DNA of 20,123 bases from Paulinella micropora (lineage: Eukaryota > Cercozoa > Imbricatea > Euglyphida). Made by a program: the position numbers and the translations under genes. Within the stretch, counting starts at the first letter, position 1. Each line of letters begins with the position of its first letter. Location of the stretch: contig BJOX01000096.1 in the NCBI GenBank assembly GCA_009731375.1, positions 863,116 to 883,238 of the forward strand. Direction: 5' to 3'. Below the pieces are notes generated by a model, which was not told where the DNA came from, made no database searches, and saw only the letters and a program-made list of their open reading frames with translations. This document shows positions 1 to 7,976 of this stretch, piece after piece.

Positions 1-26
<26 letters not shown>
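1..26. repeat. (CT)n microsatellite at window edge
   Basis: Uninterrupted CT dinucleotide run. It may be coding (Arg-Glu) on the minus strand if the adjacent exon call is right. Confidence 0.9.
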
Positions 27-31
<5 letters not shown>

Positions 32-543
32 AGCCTGGGGTGAAGGTATGTATGTAAAATTGTTTTTATGTATGTATGTGTGTATGTAAACTTGTATGTA
101 GTACTACCTCCTCATCCTCCACCATGCGCTGCCTGGCGCATTCCTCCTCGAGGCGGCCGCGCGGGGATCTCTTCTGTGCGCATGTATGTATGTATGTATT
201 ATTGTATGTATGTATGTATCTATGTATGTATGTATAGTGTATGTATGTATCTATGTATGTATGTATGTATCCAATTGTATGTAATAATTGTACGTTTTTA
301 TGTATGTATGTATGTATGTATGTATGTTATGTATGTTATGTATGTTATGTATGTTATGTATGTATGTATGTATGTATGTATGTGCATGTATGTAATATTG
401 TATGTATGTATGTATGTATGCATGTATGTATTACTAATACTATGTATTTATGTATGTATGTATGTATCTATGCATGCATGCTTTACCTCGTTGGCTAACC
501 ACACCTTATAAGCCTTGTCCGCCCGTTTTGCATACCTCTTGGC
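1..543 (-). CDS. Exons of an unidentified spliced gene (partial)
   Basis: Three minus-strand exons can be read between GT-AG signals, all joining in phase 0. The first (543 down to 487, start lost in a gap) encodes AKRYAKRADKAYKVWLANE and ends GAG|gtaaag. The second (173-108) follows cgcacag and encodes 22 residues including LEEECARQRMVEDEE, ending GAG|gtagta. The third (34-1) follows ccccag and encodes AEQE before running into an Arg-Glu stretch from the GA repeat at the window edge. The composition suggests a charged, helical or coiled-coil protein. The intron at 174-486 is almost entirely TATG repeat. I do not recognise the family. Support comes from splice-site and phase agreement, not from homology. 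Confidence 0.45.
183..480. repeat. Imperfect (TATG)n microsatellite
   Basis: A long run of TATG units with short interruptions, including a TATGT variant repeated at about 325-360. It fills the inferred intron between two minus-strand exons. The open frames through it (Met-Tyr-Val-Cys runs) are repeat artefacts. Confidence 0.92.
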
Positions 544-553
544 NNNNNNNNNN
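544..553. other. Assembly gap (10 N)
   Basis: Ten N bases interrupt the first inferred exon of the left-end gene; true length unknown. Confidence 0.99.
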
Positions 554-586
554 TGCTCCAACGGAGCAGTTCCGTATAAACCTGAA

Positions 587-3163
587 TCAAAGCAAATGTG
601 AAGAATATTTTTGGTATATGTATGTATGTATGTATGTAATATTGTATGTATGTAATATTGTATGTATGTATGTATGTATGTATGTATGTATCTTGAGGGC
701 CCACACCACCGCTAACGCCTCTCTTTGCCTTGTGCAATAGTTTCTCTCCGCCGCACACAACTTCCTACTGATAAACATGATTGGGCGTAATTTCTTCTCC
801 TCATCCTCTTGTTGTAATACAGCCCCAATCGCAAACTTAGATGCGTCTGTATCGACTACGAATTGTTTCGTAAAGTCGGGCATCGTTAACACCAGTCCTC
901 CGTCTTTCGGGTCTTTATAAATAAGATCTTTGACCGCATGAAACGCTTGCAAAGCCTCTTCGCCCCACTTCTCAAAGTCTCCAAAATCTATCATTTTCTC
1001 CAACTTAGCCCGTGTTGCACCCCAATCGGGTATAAACTGTCTATAGTATTGCGCCATTGCAAGGAATGAGTGCAATTCAGTGCGGTTCTTTGGTATCGGT
1101 CGATTCATAATCTCCTCCCTCTTCTCTTTGGATATCGAGACTCGATTATGGGAGATCTCGTACCCTAAGTATGTCACACTCGTCTTGGCAAGTTGACACT
1201 TCTTTAGATTGCACTTCAGGCCAAAAGCTCCGATGCGCCTGAATAAATCGGACAAATGATCGATATGCTCCTCCATAGTGTTAGAGTATACGATAATGTC
1301 ATCGATATAGCAAAATGCATATTCTCCCGCCTTCTGTCCCCGCCTTCTCATAAAGCCTCCGTCAGACAAATCATCGTACTGACTGCTCAACATCTTCTGC
1401 ATCGCCTTCTGGAAAAGTCCTGGGGCTTGCTTGAGGCCCATCGGAAGCACTTTCCATTGGTATATTTCCATACCCACCACAAACGCCGTCAGCCATCTGG
1501 ACTTTTCCTCCAGTGGTATCTGCCAGAAGCCATTCTTAAGGTCAATGACCGAATAGAATTTTGCATTCCGCAGTACTCTCCTTCCTTCTTCTAATGTCGG
1601 GAGAGGATTTCTCTCTTCCTCCAGCACCTTGTTAACACGAGCATAGTTAACTGTCAGGCCCCATTCTCCTCCTGGCTTCGGCACTATTCTCGATTGTGAG
1701 ACTATTGGAGATGTTGATCTCTCAATAAATTCCTCATTGAGCAGCTGTCTTGCTAGCTCCTCCGCTATCTTCGCCTCATGTATACTCAAATTCGCCCTTC
1801 GAGGTGCCGGTGACGGCTCCGCACCCGGTATTTTGTAAATAATCGCAGTGAAATCTTCAGGCTTGACATCACCTGCATGTGGAGGGTAAAAAATTTCCTT
1901 GTTCGCCTCTAATTTGGCTTTTAAAAGCTCCTTCTCCTTCTCCGTGCCTACTCCTTCTTCCAATATTTTCCGCGCCGCCTCTTGAAAATCTTCATCAGAC
2001 ATCTGCTTATGCTGCTTGAGGGGTTCTCTGTCCTCCTCCAAGCCTAAGTCCTCTTCCGAGACATCATCTAGGCCTGTCTTTTCATACGTGACCATGTCCG
2101 GCTCATCATCTTTACCGAGCTCCACCAGCATGTCAATGAGTCTCGCGTATTGCAAAGGAGCCTTACGGGTGTAAAAACCATCAAAGCATGTGAATGCTTG
2201 CGGTATCAATTTCAACTTGTCGAGGTCTCTGAGCTTCCGCTTGTATGCACTGCTCTGCTCACGAGTTCCCATACGACAAGCCACCACTAGCTGTTGCTTG
2301 CGAGAGGGTACCGGTATAGGATGATCAATAAGCCGGTCCCTTATTTCCTGCGCCCATATCGCCTTCTCATTATATGGCAGGATAATAGTATACGGCTTAT
2401 TATTTTCGAATAAAGTCCGTAAGCATTTCTTCACTTCAGACAGTGAACGCGGCCACGTGGGCTCGTCACCCCAGAAATCAGTAATAAAACTTTTAATAGT
2501 TTCTGGTGGAGTATCCGGGATTCGACCCGTTCTCCTTGGTACAAACTCCTCCCTTTTTTCTTCTCCTACTTTCGCATGGAAACAGTATCCGTTAGTAATA
2601 TGGACATCTGTTCCTGCTCCTTCCGCGAATCTCGCCAACGACGGGCTTCTTTGTGCGACACATATAATCTCCTCCTTTCGCTTCTCGATTAAGTCATCAA
2701 TAGACTTTTTGTCCCAATGGCATGTCGGAACTGTGACAGTGCACACTTGGGATTCCCAATTGTCGGTCCAGGACAGCTCATCCGGTCTTACGACATGGGG
2801 GTGAACGTACACCTCAAGTGCCTCATGTGCGATGGCCATCTTTTTGTGATCCGTCGCTAGACTCAGCTCATAAGCCTCATCAGAGTCAGTAGCGTTGAAG
2901 GGATCAATATCGTTCTTTTCTCCTCTTTTTACTCCATATATCACTCGCCGTGAGGCGCAATCAATCACAGCCCCCATCGTAGCCAATTGGTCATACGATA
3001 GTAATATTGACCCGTGGTAACCGGGGACGACATAAAGGTCCATGCGGTATACTCGTGCGGATTTTAATTTAAAGGTCAGTGTGATGATTCCCGTGATGAC
3101 CGTCCGGCTACCCACTCCCTTCAGAGTGCCAGTCAAATTTTTCATAATATTATTTCCGTCCAC
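587..3163 (-). CDS. pol: Retroelement pol: protease C-part, reverse transcriptase, truncated RNase H
   Basis: The frame encodes a polyprotein that would copy element RNA into DNA. Near residues 35-75 a hydrophobic stretch (YVVPGYHGSILLSYDQL) fits the second half of a retropepsin. RT motifs follow: VIDLKNGFWQIP with catalytic Asp about residue 541, the LPMGLKQAPGLFQ block, and YIDD at 619-622 (nt 1298-1309). An insertion rich in Gly and Arg lies just before YIDD. RNase H begins at FVVDTDASKFAIGAVLQ (Asp 771 and 773) and continues to REALAVVWAL, where it breaks into His-Thr-Tyr-Ile repeat translation below about 692. The first codon of the open frame is GTG and the first ATG lies six codons in; the true amino terminus was probably made by continuation from gag. 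Integrase is absent. Confidence 0.9.
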   Translation of the reverse strand: MDGNNIMKNLTGTLKGVGSRTVITGIITLTFKLKSARVYRMDLYVVPGYHGSILLSYDQLATMGAVIDCASRRVIYGVKRGEKNDIDPFNATDSDEAYELSLATDHKKMAIAHEALEVYVHPHVVRPDELSWTDNWESQVCTVTVPTCHWDKKSIDDLIEKRKEEIICVAQRSPSLARFAEGAGTDVHITNGYCFHAKVGEEKREEFVPRRTGRIPDTPPETIKSFITDFWGDEPTWPRSLSEVKKCLRTLFENNKPYTIILPYNEKAIWAQEIRDRLIDHPIPVPSRKQQLVVACRMGTREQSSAYKRKLRDLDKLKLIPQAFTCFDGFYTRKAPLQYARLIDMLVELGKDDEPDMVTYEKTGLDDVSEEDLGLEEDREPLKQHKQMSDEDFQEAARKILEEGVGTEKEKELLKAKLEANKEIFYPPHAGDVKPEDFTAIIYKIPGAEPSPAPRRANLSIHEAKIAEELARQLLNEEFIERSTSPIVSQSRIVPKPGGEWGLTVNYARVNKVLEEERNPLPTLEEGRRVLRNAKFYSVIDLKNGFWQIPLEEKSRWLTAFVVGMEIYQWKVLPMGLKQAPGLFQKAMQKMLSSQYDDLSDGGFMRRRGQKAGEYAFCYIDDIIVYSNTMEEHIDHLSDLFRRIGAFGLKCNLKKCQLAKTSVTYLGYEISHNRVSISKEKREEIMNRPIPKNRTELHSFLAMAQYYRQFIPDWGATRAKLEKMIDFGDFEKWGEEALQAFHAVKDLIYKDPKDGGLVLTMPDFTKQFVVDTDASKFAIGAVLQQEDEEKKLRPIMFISRKLCAAERNYCTRQREALAVVWALKIHTYIHTYIHTILHTYNITYIHTYIYQKYSSHLL
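613..691. repeat. (TATG)n microsatellite truncating the retroelement
   Basis: TATG repeat with two TAATAT interruptions. Recognisable RNase H sequence stops exactly at its edge (about 692), so the repeat marks the 3' breakpoint of the retroelement. Confidence 0.9.
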
Positions 3164-4149
3164 CCAGTCCCGGTATCGATTTAAAACTTCCGGCCGACAA
3201 TATTAATATTCGCCATCGTATCATTACCAACTTTTAATATTGTCTTCAATGTTTCACAATAAAGTTCCGTATAACACAGAGCATCGGGCCTGTGTATATT
3301 GGCTGCGAGAACAAGAACTTTACGTTCCAAATTTTGGAGACTTGTCTCTAAGTTTTTCAACTCCTTCTTCTCCTCCTGCTTCACCTCATTAACATTGTTA
3401 TTATTCTGCGGTACTGGTGCGTTTAGTATGTGAGCAACATTGTCTTGTGGTACTTGAGTACACACATTGTCTTTTTGCTCGCCACCCGCCGCGATCGTAG
3501 ACATTGAGTCTGTTCGTGGTTGTTTGCTTGGCCGAGGCGATACGTCTGCCATTGGCCTCCTCGCCTCCATCGCAAGTCTCGCCTTCCTATTTGCATCAGT
3601 TATCATTGGTAACTGTGATGTATGAACGGGTATGAGACTACCTTGGGGCTGCAGTCTCTGTGTACCCACATCTTTGTATTCAGATTGAGGAAGCGTTGGC
3701 CCAGTCTGCACAACAGCATTAGAAAGCACTGTGACTTTAGGGTTAAACTTCACAGTCTTCTCCTTCCTCTCTTCTTCCCCCTCCAGTCATTCCACCACCT
3801 CGAAACGATTACCTTGAGTAGTGTCCGGTTGGGATGACGTATCGGTCTCCGAGGCAGTGTTGTAGGCCTGAGCTCGACCGAAATTCGGGTTGGAGCTTGC
3901 CCATGAGCCTCCTCCTCCTCTGGGTGGGGGGGCTGGAGCTCGAACAGCTCTCCCTCCATAAGGGGTATATCCCCGACCTCCTCCTCTTCCTCTCTGAGGG
4001 GTTCCTTGCCACCTCGAGGCTCCTCTCCATGTTCCTCCTCCTCGTCCTCCTCCTGCTCCTCCTCCTCGTCCTCCTGCTCCTGCTCCTCCTCCTCGTCCTC
4101 TTTGAGAGACCTTTAAGTTCTTTTGTCTCTCCCTTTCCGAGGTATCCAC
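692..4149 (-). mobile_element. Degenerate Ty3/gypsy-like retroelement
   Basis: On the minus strand the order is an RGG-rich gag-like region, a further gag-like segment, a retropepsin remnant, reverse transcriptase and the start of RNase H. This is the LTR-retrotransposon order, with RT motifs most like Ty3/gypsy. No integrase, primer-binding site or LTR is visible; RNase H is lost at the TATG repeat near 692. Two in-frame stops and a protease frameshift indicate decay, unless the element uses recoding. It lies directly downstream of, and just overlaps, the last exon of a spliced gene in the same orientation, so its 5' limit is uncertain. Confidence 0.85.
3181..4149 (-). pseudogene. gag: Gag-like ORF with in-frame stop, upstream of pol
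   Basis: One minus-strand frame runs from about 4149 to 3181, broken by a TGA at 3787-3789 and closed by TAA at 3181-3183. The upstream part is rich in Arg-Gly-Gly repeats (about 4100-3900), a typical nucleic-acid-binding composition. The downstream part has a low-complexity region and a helical segment (LETSLQNLERKVLVLAANI) that could help assembly. Right after the TAA, still in frame, comes IDTGTG (3169-3180), the retropepsin active-site motif; it soon hits another stop, while the rest of pol is in a different frame. This suggests an original gag-protease-pol continuity that is now broken. No ATG is seen at the 5' end. Capsid homology is not obvious. Confidence 0.6.
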
Positions 4150-4705
4150 AGAAATTCGTCAGTAGCTAGGCTGAGGCACCCCACCATGTACTGCTTCTGC
4201 CGACCCGTGTTGACGATGCAGTTGACGAACAGCGTGTCACCATCATCAGCATTGGGCTAAAAGGGGGAGGGGATAATGTCTCTGTCCACCACTCACTCGC
4301 CCACTCGCCCGCCCACTCGCCTGCCCGCCCGCCTCTCTGTCGCACCACTCGCCCACTCGCCTGCCCGCCCGCCTCTCTGTCGCACCACTCGCCCACTCGC
4401 CTGCCCGCCCGCCGGCACGTGCAAGATAAATATATAACAAGTGCATGTATGTTATGTACGTACGGTAGCCAAGTGGTATATCATCACAAGAGATAGATGG
4501 TCGGGTTGGCCGTAATCCAGCAACGCCAGGAGCTGAGCGCCGTTATACCAGCTCCTATTACAAATATATAAATACATATGTATCATGTACATCTATTTAT
4601 ATATTATAACCTATTAGTATTGTGCATTGTATGTATGACACTATACATGTATTTATCTACTACAATTAGTCTTGTATGTATGTCTTTTTTTCCATCTATC
4701 TATCC

Positions 4706-4754
<49 letters not shown>

Positions 4755-5874
4755 CTTAGAATATATCTATCTATCTATCTACTCAGGATCCTTTAATCTA
4801 TACATGTCTTACCTTCGTTTGTGCTTTGCCCTGGGCGTTCTGACACTGGCCCATGGGATCTGGCAGTGCGTAAGGTATATATGTAATACTATGTATGTAT
4901 GTACGTATGTATGTATGTATGTATGTATGTATGTATGTATGTATGTATGTATGTATGTATGTATGCATGTACCCCAAAGGCTTTGCAGAACTCCATCATG
5001 TCTCCTTCAACACTCTCTCTGATGGATGTCAAAGATGGACTCTGTCACACAACATACATTTATTTGTCAATAGTATTGTAAAACACATACATTCATATAT
5101 ATACCTCGTCCTCTGTAGCCGCTGGCGCGGCCTCACCATCTTTCACACACAAGACATCAGGCAACTTCCATTGGCGGGCAGGCTGGTAACGTAGTTTGTT
5201 GAAGGCAAGGGACAAAGGTGCAAAGCTGCTACTATCTAACCAAGATCTAGAGTATCCTATTGTCAGAAGCTGACCTACAAATATCTCCCTAGTTGACTCA
5301 AACCACCCCACATATCCGGACTTACCCTCTATCCAATCAGAATCAAGAACAAGTGATAGGTTAGGGTCCCTGGCGTGGGCACAGAAGGCCCAGCCTCCAT
5401 AATCACGCAATTGGTCATGTGTTGGGTGTGACAACAAGGAGGCAAGCTGCTTAGGTGGTACATATACACCATATGTGTCTGAGATCTGTAGAATATAATC
5501 CTCTATCTTTCTATCTCGCCCCGCCCCAGCTATACTGAAGCCCCTTTTATCTAACCTACTCACCACACCCCAGACATGTAAAACCGCAACACCAGAACCA
5601 TATGCCACCGTTCCCTCTTTCGCCCCCCTGCCTACCGCTGGTCTAACCCCCAAAGCACACCCCTCACCATGATCTATTAAACTACCCTTAGCTTCTCTAG
5701 CAAGCCCAGCTCGTACTGGTTATGTATGTCCCTTGACCCCCTACCTGCGCGCAAGGCTGAGGAGGACGCCGAGGATGAGGAGGAGGAAGAGGAAGACGCC
5801 GAGGATGAGGAGGAGGAGGAAGACGCCGAGGATGAGGATGAGGAGGAGGAGGAAGACGTCGAGTACTTCTGCTC
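4113..5874 (-). CDS. Spliced gene, unknown function (six inferred exons)
   Basis: Minus-strand exons read in order: 5874-5745 (Ser-rich), 5715-5105, 5041-4973, 4859-4813, 4554-4464 and 4256-4113. Donors are gtaggg, gtatat, gtacat, gtaaga and gtacgt; acceptors end in AG. All joins agree in phase, ending at TAA (4113-4115). The large exon encodes about 200 residues with no motif I know (segments LHVWGVVSRLDKRGFSIAGA, DYGGWAFCAHARDPNLSL). Later exons give SPSLTSIRESVEGDMMEFC, SWYNGAQLLALLDYGQPDHL and LFVNCIVNTGRQKQYMVGCL. The five downstream joins are well supported. The first intron (5716-5744) would be only 29 nt, far below its neighbours (63-258 nt), so the Ser-rich exon is less certain. The 3' end touches the retroelement, which may have truncated the gene. 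Confidence 0.6.
4280..4413. repeat. 40-bp minisatellite in an intron
   Basis: Two identical 40-bp units (4321-4360 and 4361-4400) follow a diverged first copy (from about 4280) and precede a 13-bp partial unit. The unit is C-rich with CGCC/CTCGCC blocks. It lies in the inferred intron 4257-4463 of the minus-strand gene. Confidence 0.93.
4692..4785. repeat. (TATC)n microsatellite
   Basis: Tandem ATCT/TATC units with a short interruption at about 4755-4765; it lies in the inferred intron 4555-4812. Confidence 0.92.
4891..4970. repeat. (TATG)n microsatellite
   Basis: Near-perfect TATG run in the inferred intron 4860-4972, ending at the splice donor of the 4973-5041 exon. Confidence 0.92.
5755..5862. 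repeat. GAG/GAT-rich repeat, coding on one strand
   Basis: Repeats of roughly 24-30 bp around GACGCCGAGGATGAGGAGG. The minus reading gives a poly-Ser tract with Ala breaks, fitting the inferred exon 5745-5874; the plus reading gives Asp/Glu runs. Splice signals flank the minus reading (acceptor tacag before 5874, donor gtaggg after 5745), so I favour that strand. Confidence 0.7.
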
Positions 5875-5917
5875 CTGTATGTATATGTATATGTATATGC
5901 AATGTATATGTATATGC

Positions 5918-5947
<30 letters not shown>
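5875..5947. repeat. (GTATAT)n microsatellite
   Basis: Hexanucleotide TATATG/GTATAT run next to the inferred minus-strand acceptor at 5875-5877. Confidence 0.9.
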
Positions 5948-5948
<1 letters not shown>

Positions 5949-5984
5949 AGCACAAATGGCAGAGGCAGAAAGCCAGGCAGAAGG

Positions 5985-6022
<38 letters not shown>

Positions 6023-6051
6023 NNNNNNNNNNCTCTATCTATCTATCTATC
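5985..6051. repeat. (TATC)n microsatellite with 10-N gap
   Basis: TATC units on both sides of a 10-N gap at 6023-6032; the assembly evidently failed inside the repeat. Confidence 0.92.
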
Positions 6052-6087
6052 TTTTCGGCTTAGCTGGGCATCGGGTTAATACTTTAC

Positions 6088-6275
6088 CCACAGACTTCCT
6101 GGTTGACGAAATCAGAAGCTCCTTTTTTCTGACATTAGTCGATATTTCATCAGTTGATCTTATCACTTACTCTACGGAATGAACCAAGGCCACTTGAGGT
6201 GTCACTGACCCTCTCTTGGGCTTGATTTTTTGAAATGGGTGCCATCTGTCGACAGACAGAGAATTAGGGGATGGT
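6088..6275 (-). CDS. Possible further upstream exons of the minus-strand spliced gene
   Basis: Two candidate minus-strand exons. One runs from the gap edge (6275) to 6171, encodes a stretch containing PKRGSVTPQVALVHSV and ends at a strong donor (gtaagt). The second, 6128-6088, follows atgtcag and ends gtaaag; in phase it reads KKELLISSTRKSV. They could be the 5' part of the gene ending at 4113, but linking exons through 5875-6087 were not found. If real, the host/virus junction lies inside the 6276-6727 gap. Confidence 0.3.
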
Positions 6276-6727
6276 NNNNNNNNNNNNNNNNNNNNNNNNN
6301 NNNNNNNNNNNNNNNNNNNNNNNNNNNNNNNNNNNNNNNNNNNNNNNNNNNNNNNNNNNNNNNNNNNNNNNNNNNNNNNNNNNNNNNNNNNNNNNNNNNN
6401 NNNNNNNNNNNNNNNNNNNNNNNNNNNNNNNNNNNNNNNNNNNNNNNNNNNNNNNNNNNNNNNNNNNNNNNNNNNNNNNNNNNNNNNNNNNNNNNNNNNN
6501 NNNNNNNNNNNNNNNNNNNNNNNNNNNNNNNNNNNNNNNNNNNNNNNNNNNNNNNNNNNNNNNNNNNNNNNNNNNNNNNNNNNNNNNNNNNNNNNNNNNN
6601 NNNNNNNNNNNNNNNNNNNNNNNNNNNNNNNNNNNNNNNNNNNNNNNNNNNNNNNNNNNNNNNNNNNNNNNNNNNNNNNNNNNNNNNNNNNNNNNNNNNN
6701 NNNNNNNNNNNNNNNNNNNNNNNNNNN
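6276..6727. other. Assembly gap (452 N) at the left host/virus junction
   Basis: A run of 452 N separates host-like sequence from the viral block and cuts the minus-strand viral ORF. Any open frame drawn across it is meaningless. Confidence 0.99.
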
Positions 6728-7461
6728 TACATCAGGCCATCTTCGCTCTCTACCCCGGGGCAGTGGTGTCCCAGCCATTCTTTTTGAAATTCCGCCTTGT
6801 GGATGACGGGGTTGTTGGCCAGGGCCTTGTGCTTCTTGCCTCGGCCACCGTACCAGTCCCGCCAAGAGTGGAACGGGCACAGCTGGTGGATCAGGTCGTA
6901 GAGGTCCCCACGGCTAGCGCGGGGTAGGCCCGCCAGGGCTCCCTTGGGGAGCGGGCGGTAGAAAGCAGCGACCGGTAGGTATTCACAGACGAGATTGACC
7001 AAGACTGGTGGTAGGTAGGGGTCCCGCAGCCTGGGCGCCTCGTGCCCGGTCTGCAGCTCCAGTGGCAGGTCGGGCAAGAGCCGGCTGGCAGGCCGGTACG
7101 GGTCGGTAGGCGCGCTGAGCAGGGCGAGGTCCAACAGGGAGAGCAGTGGCGCTTCCTCGGGCGCCAGCGCGGCCGCGGTCAGTGGCGACCACGGGTAGGG
7201 GGAGACGGTCAACCGCAGACGCCGGTCGTTGGTGTCCAGGCCCCGGGCAGCCGCCTTGTCCAGCAGTGCTGCCCAGTCGACGCCCTTGTGTGGGGATCGG
7301 TCGGTGTCCAGCTGGGCAGCGGCGGCCGGGTCGCAGGGGGCGGGGGTGTAGGCAGCCGGTGGGGCGAGCGGAGAGAGCGCGGTCAGCCGGCCGCCGGGTA
7401 GGATGCGGCGGCGCTTGGGGCGGGGGCCGGTGGTGGCGGTGGCGGCAATTTTTCGGCGCAT
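6728..7461 (-). CDS. Hypothetical protein of the viral block, 3' end lost in gap
   Basis: ATG at 7459-7461 opens 244 codons before the gap. The first 45 residues are basic and Pro/Ala-rich with a KRRR cluster that could serve as a nuclear signal. Around residues 149-163, YLPPVLVNLVCEYLP faintly resembles the LPP-x-L helix of F-box-like segments, followed by a region with GDLYDLIHQLCPFHSWRDWY (186-204). No family is recognised. Its GC-rich, unspliced character matches the viral genes, and it is divergent from the D5-like helicase across a 515-bp control region. The C-terminus is unknown. Confidence 0.6.
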
Positions 7462-7590
7462 TGTTTTGGGAGTGCTTCCTAGGTTGGGCTAGGTCGAGTT
7501 CTGGGCTGGCCTCGGTACCGCCCGTTACTCCCTTAGCTGGCTTAGGTCGAGGTGGCGGCACGCGCCCGTTTGGCAGGTTCAGGCACGTAT

Positions 7591-7648
7591 TGCCTTTTTG
7601 TCCCTCCAGTGATATGGCCGAAATTCAGTGATACGGACAGAAAAGGCA
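7591..7648. repeat. Inverted repeat spanning the first iterons
   Basis: TGCCTTTTTGTCC (7591-7603) is the reverse complement, with one bulged base, of GGACAGAAAAGGCA (7635-7648). It could form a 13-bp stem around a loop of about 31 nt, or be an opposite-orientation copy of the iteron. Confidence 0.75.
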
Positions 7649-7709
7649 TTGATACTGGAAAAAGGGCAGTGATACGAGAAAAAAAGGCAGTGATACGAGA
7701 AAAAATAAT
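7608..7709 (+). repeat. Five iteron-like 19-21 bp direct repeats
   Basis: Copies begin at 7608, 7627, 7648, 7668 and 7689, with spacing 19, 21, 20 and 21 bp, about two helical turns. The consensus is AGTGATACGRGAAAAARGGC; copies four and five are nearly identical over AGTGATACGAGAAAAA, and copy one is the most diverged. Confidence 0.9.
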
Positions 7710-7720
7710 TGTCGCCAGAC

Positions 7721-7732
7721 CGTGCCGGCACG
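7721..7732. promoter_or_regulatory. 12-bp perfect palindrome overlapping CACGTG
   Basis: CGTGCCGGCACG is self-complementary and overlaps a CACGTG hexamer at 7729-7734. A possible protein-binding site; short enough that chance is possible in GC-rich DNA. Confidence 0.4.
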
Positions 7733-7781
7733 TGCCCCTACCTCGACCTCAGCAGGCCATCTGTCGGTCGATACCTGGTTA

Positions 7782-7808
7782 TTCTTGGGTTCCCAGAGAA
7801 CCCAGGAA
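7782..7808. promoter_or_regulatory. 11-bp stem-loop
   Basis: TTCTTGGGTTC (7782-7792) and GAACCCAGGAA (7798-7808) pair over 11 positions with one G-T wobble, around a 5-nt loop. It lies 170 bp upstream of the helicase start. Confidence 0.6.
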
Positions 7809-7976
7809 GTACCCTGAGCCGGAACTAGACTATTGCAATTTCTGCCCCCACCACTGGTTGAGGGCATTTTCCCGGAAATTTACCGCGCCGCAAAACACAC
7901 TAAATTTTCGCTAAAATCTTCATCGTGCCATTTTTAGAAACTTCTTGTGCATTGTGTTGTGTACAGGGTGTCCGCC

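Larger units (their letters stand above)
7462..7976. promoter_or_regulatory. Divergent intergenic control region, candidate origin
   Basis: This 515-bp space separates two divergent viral genes and must hold both promoters. I see no convincing gene. It contains five 19-21 bp direct repeats (7608-7709), an inverted partner (7591-7603), a 12-bp palindrome (7721-7732), an 11-bp hairpin (7782-7808) and an AT-richer stretch just before the helicase (about 7890-7945). Iteron-like repeats beside a replicative helicase gene suggest an origin, but promoter function is equally possible. Confidence 0.5.

Noticed and set aside
183-480. Long open frames of Met-Tyr-Val-Cys repeats
   Set aside because: Produced by the TATG repeat in any frame; no non-repeat coding content.
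554-568. TGCTCC-AAC-GGAGCA hairpin beside a gap
   Set aside because: Only 6 bp of stem next to an N gap; no context to support a function.
4464-4520. tRNA-like A-box (TAGCCAAGTGG) with a possible B-box downstream
   Set aside because: No cloverleaf can be formed and the B-box is poor; the stretch fits a minus-strand exon in phase with its neighbours.
5745-5874. Acidic Asp/Glu protein on the plus strand
   Set aside because: Splice signals and phase favour the minus-strand Ser-rich exon; the acidic reading has no supporting boundary.
6230-6927. Open frames crossing the 452-N gap
   Set aside because: Translation of N bases; no real coding evidence on the plus strand.
7600-7710. CRISPR-like array
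   Set aside because: Repeats are contiguous at about 20 bp with no unique spacers; the setting is eukaryotic and viral.
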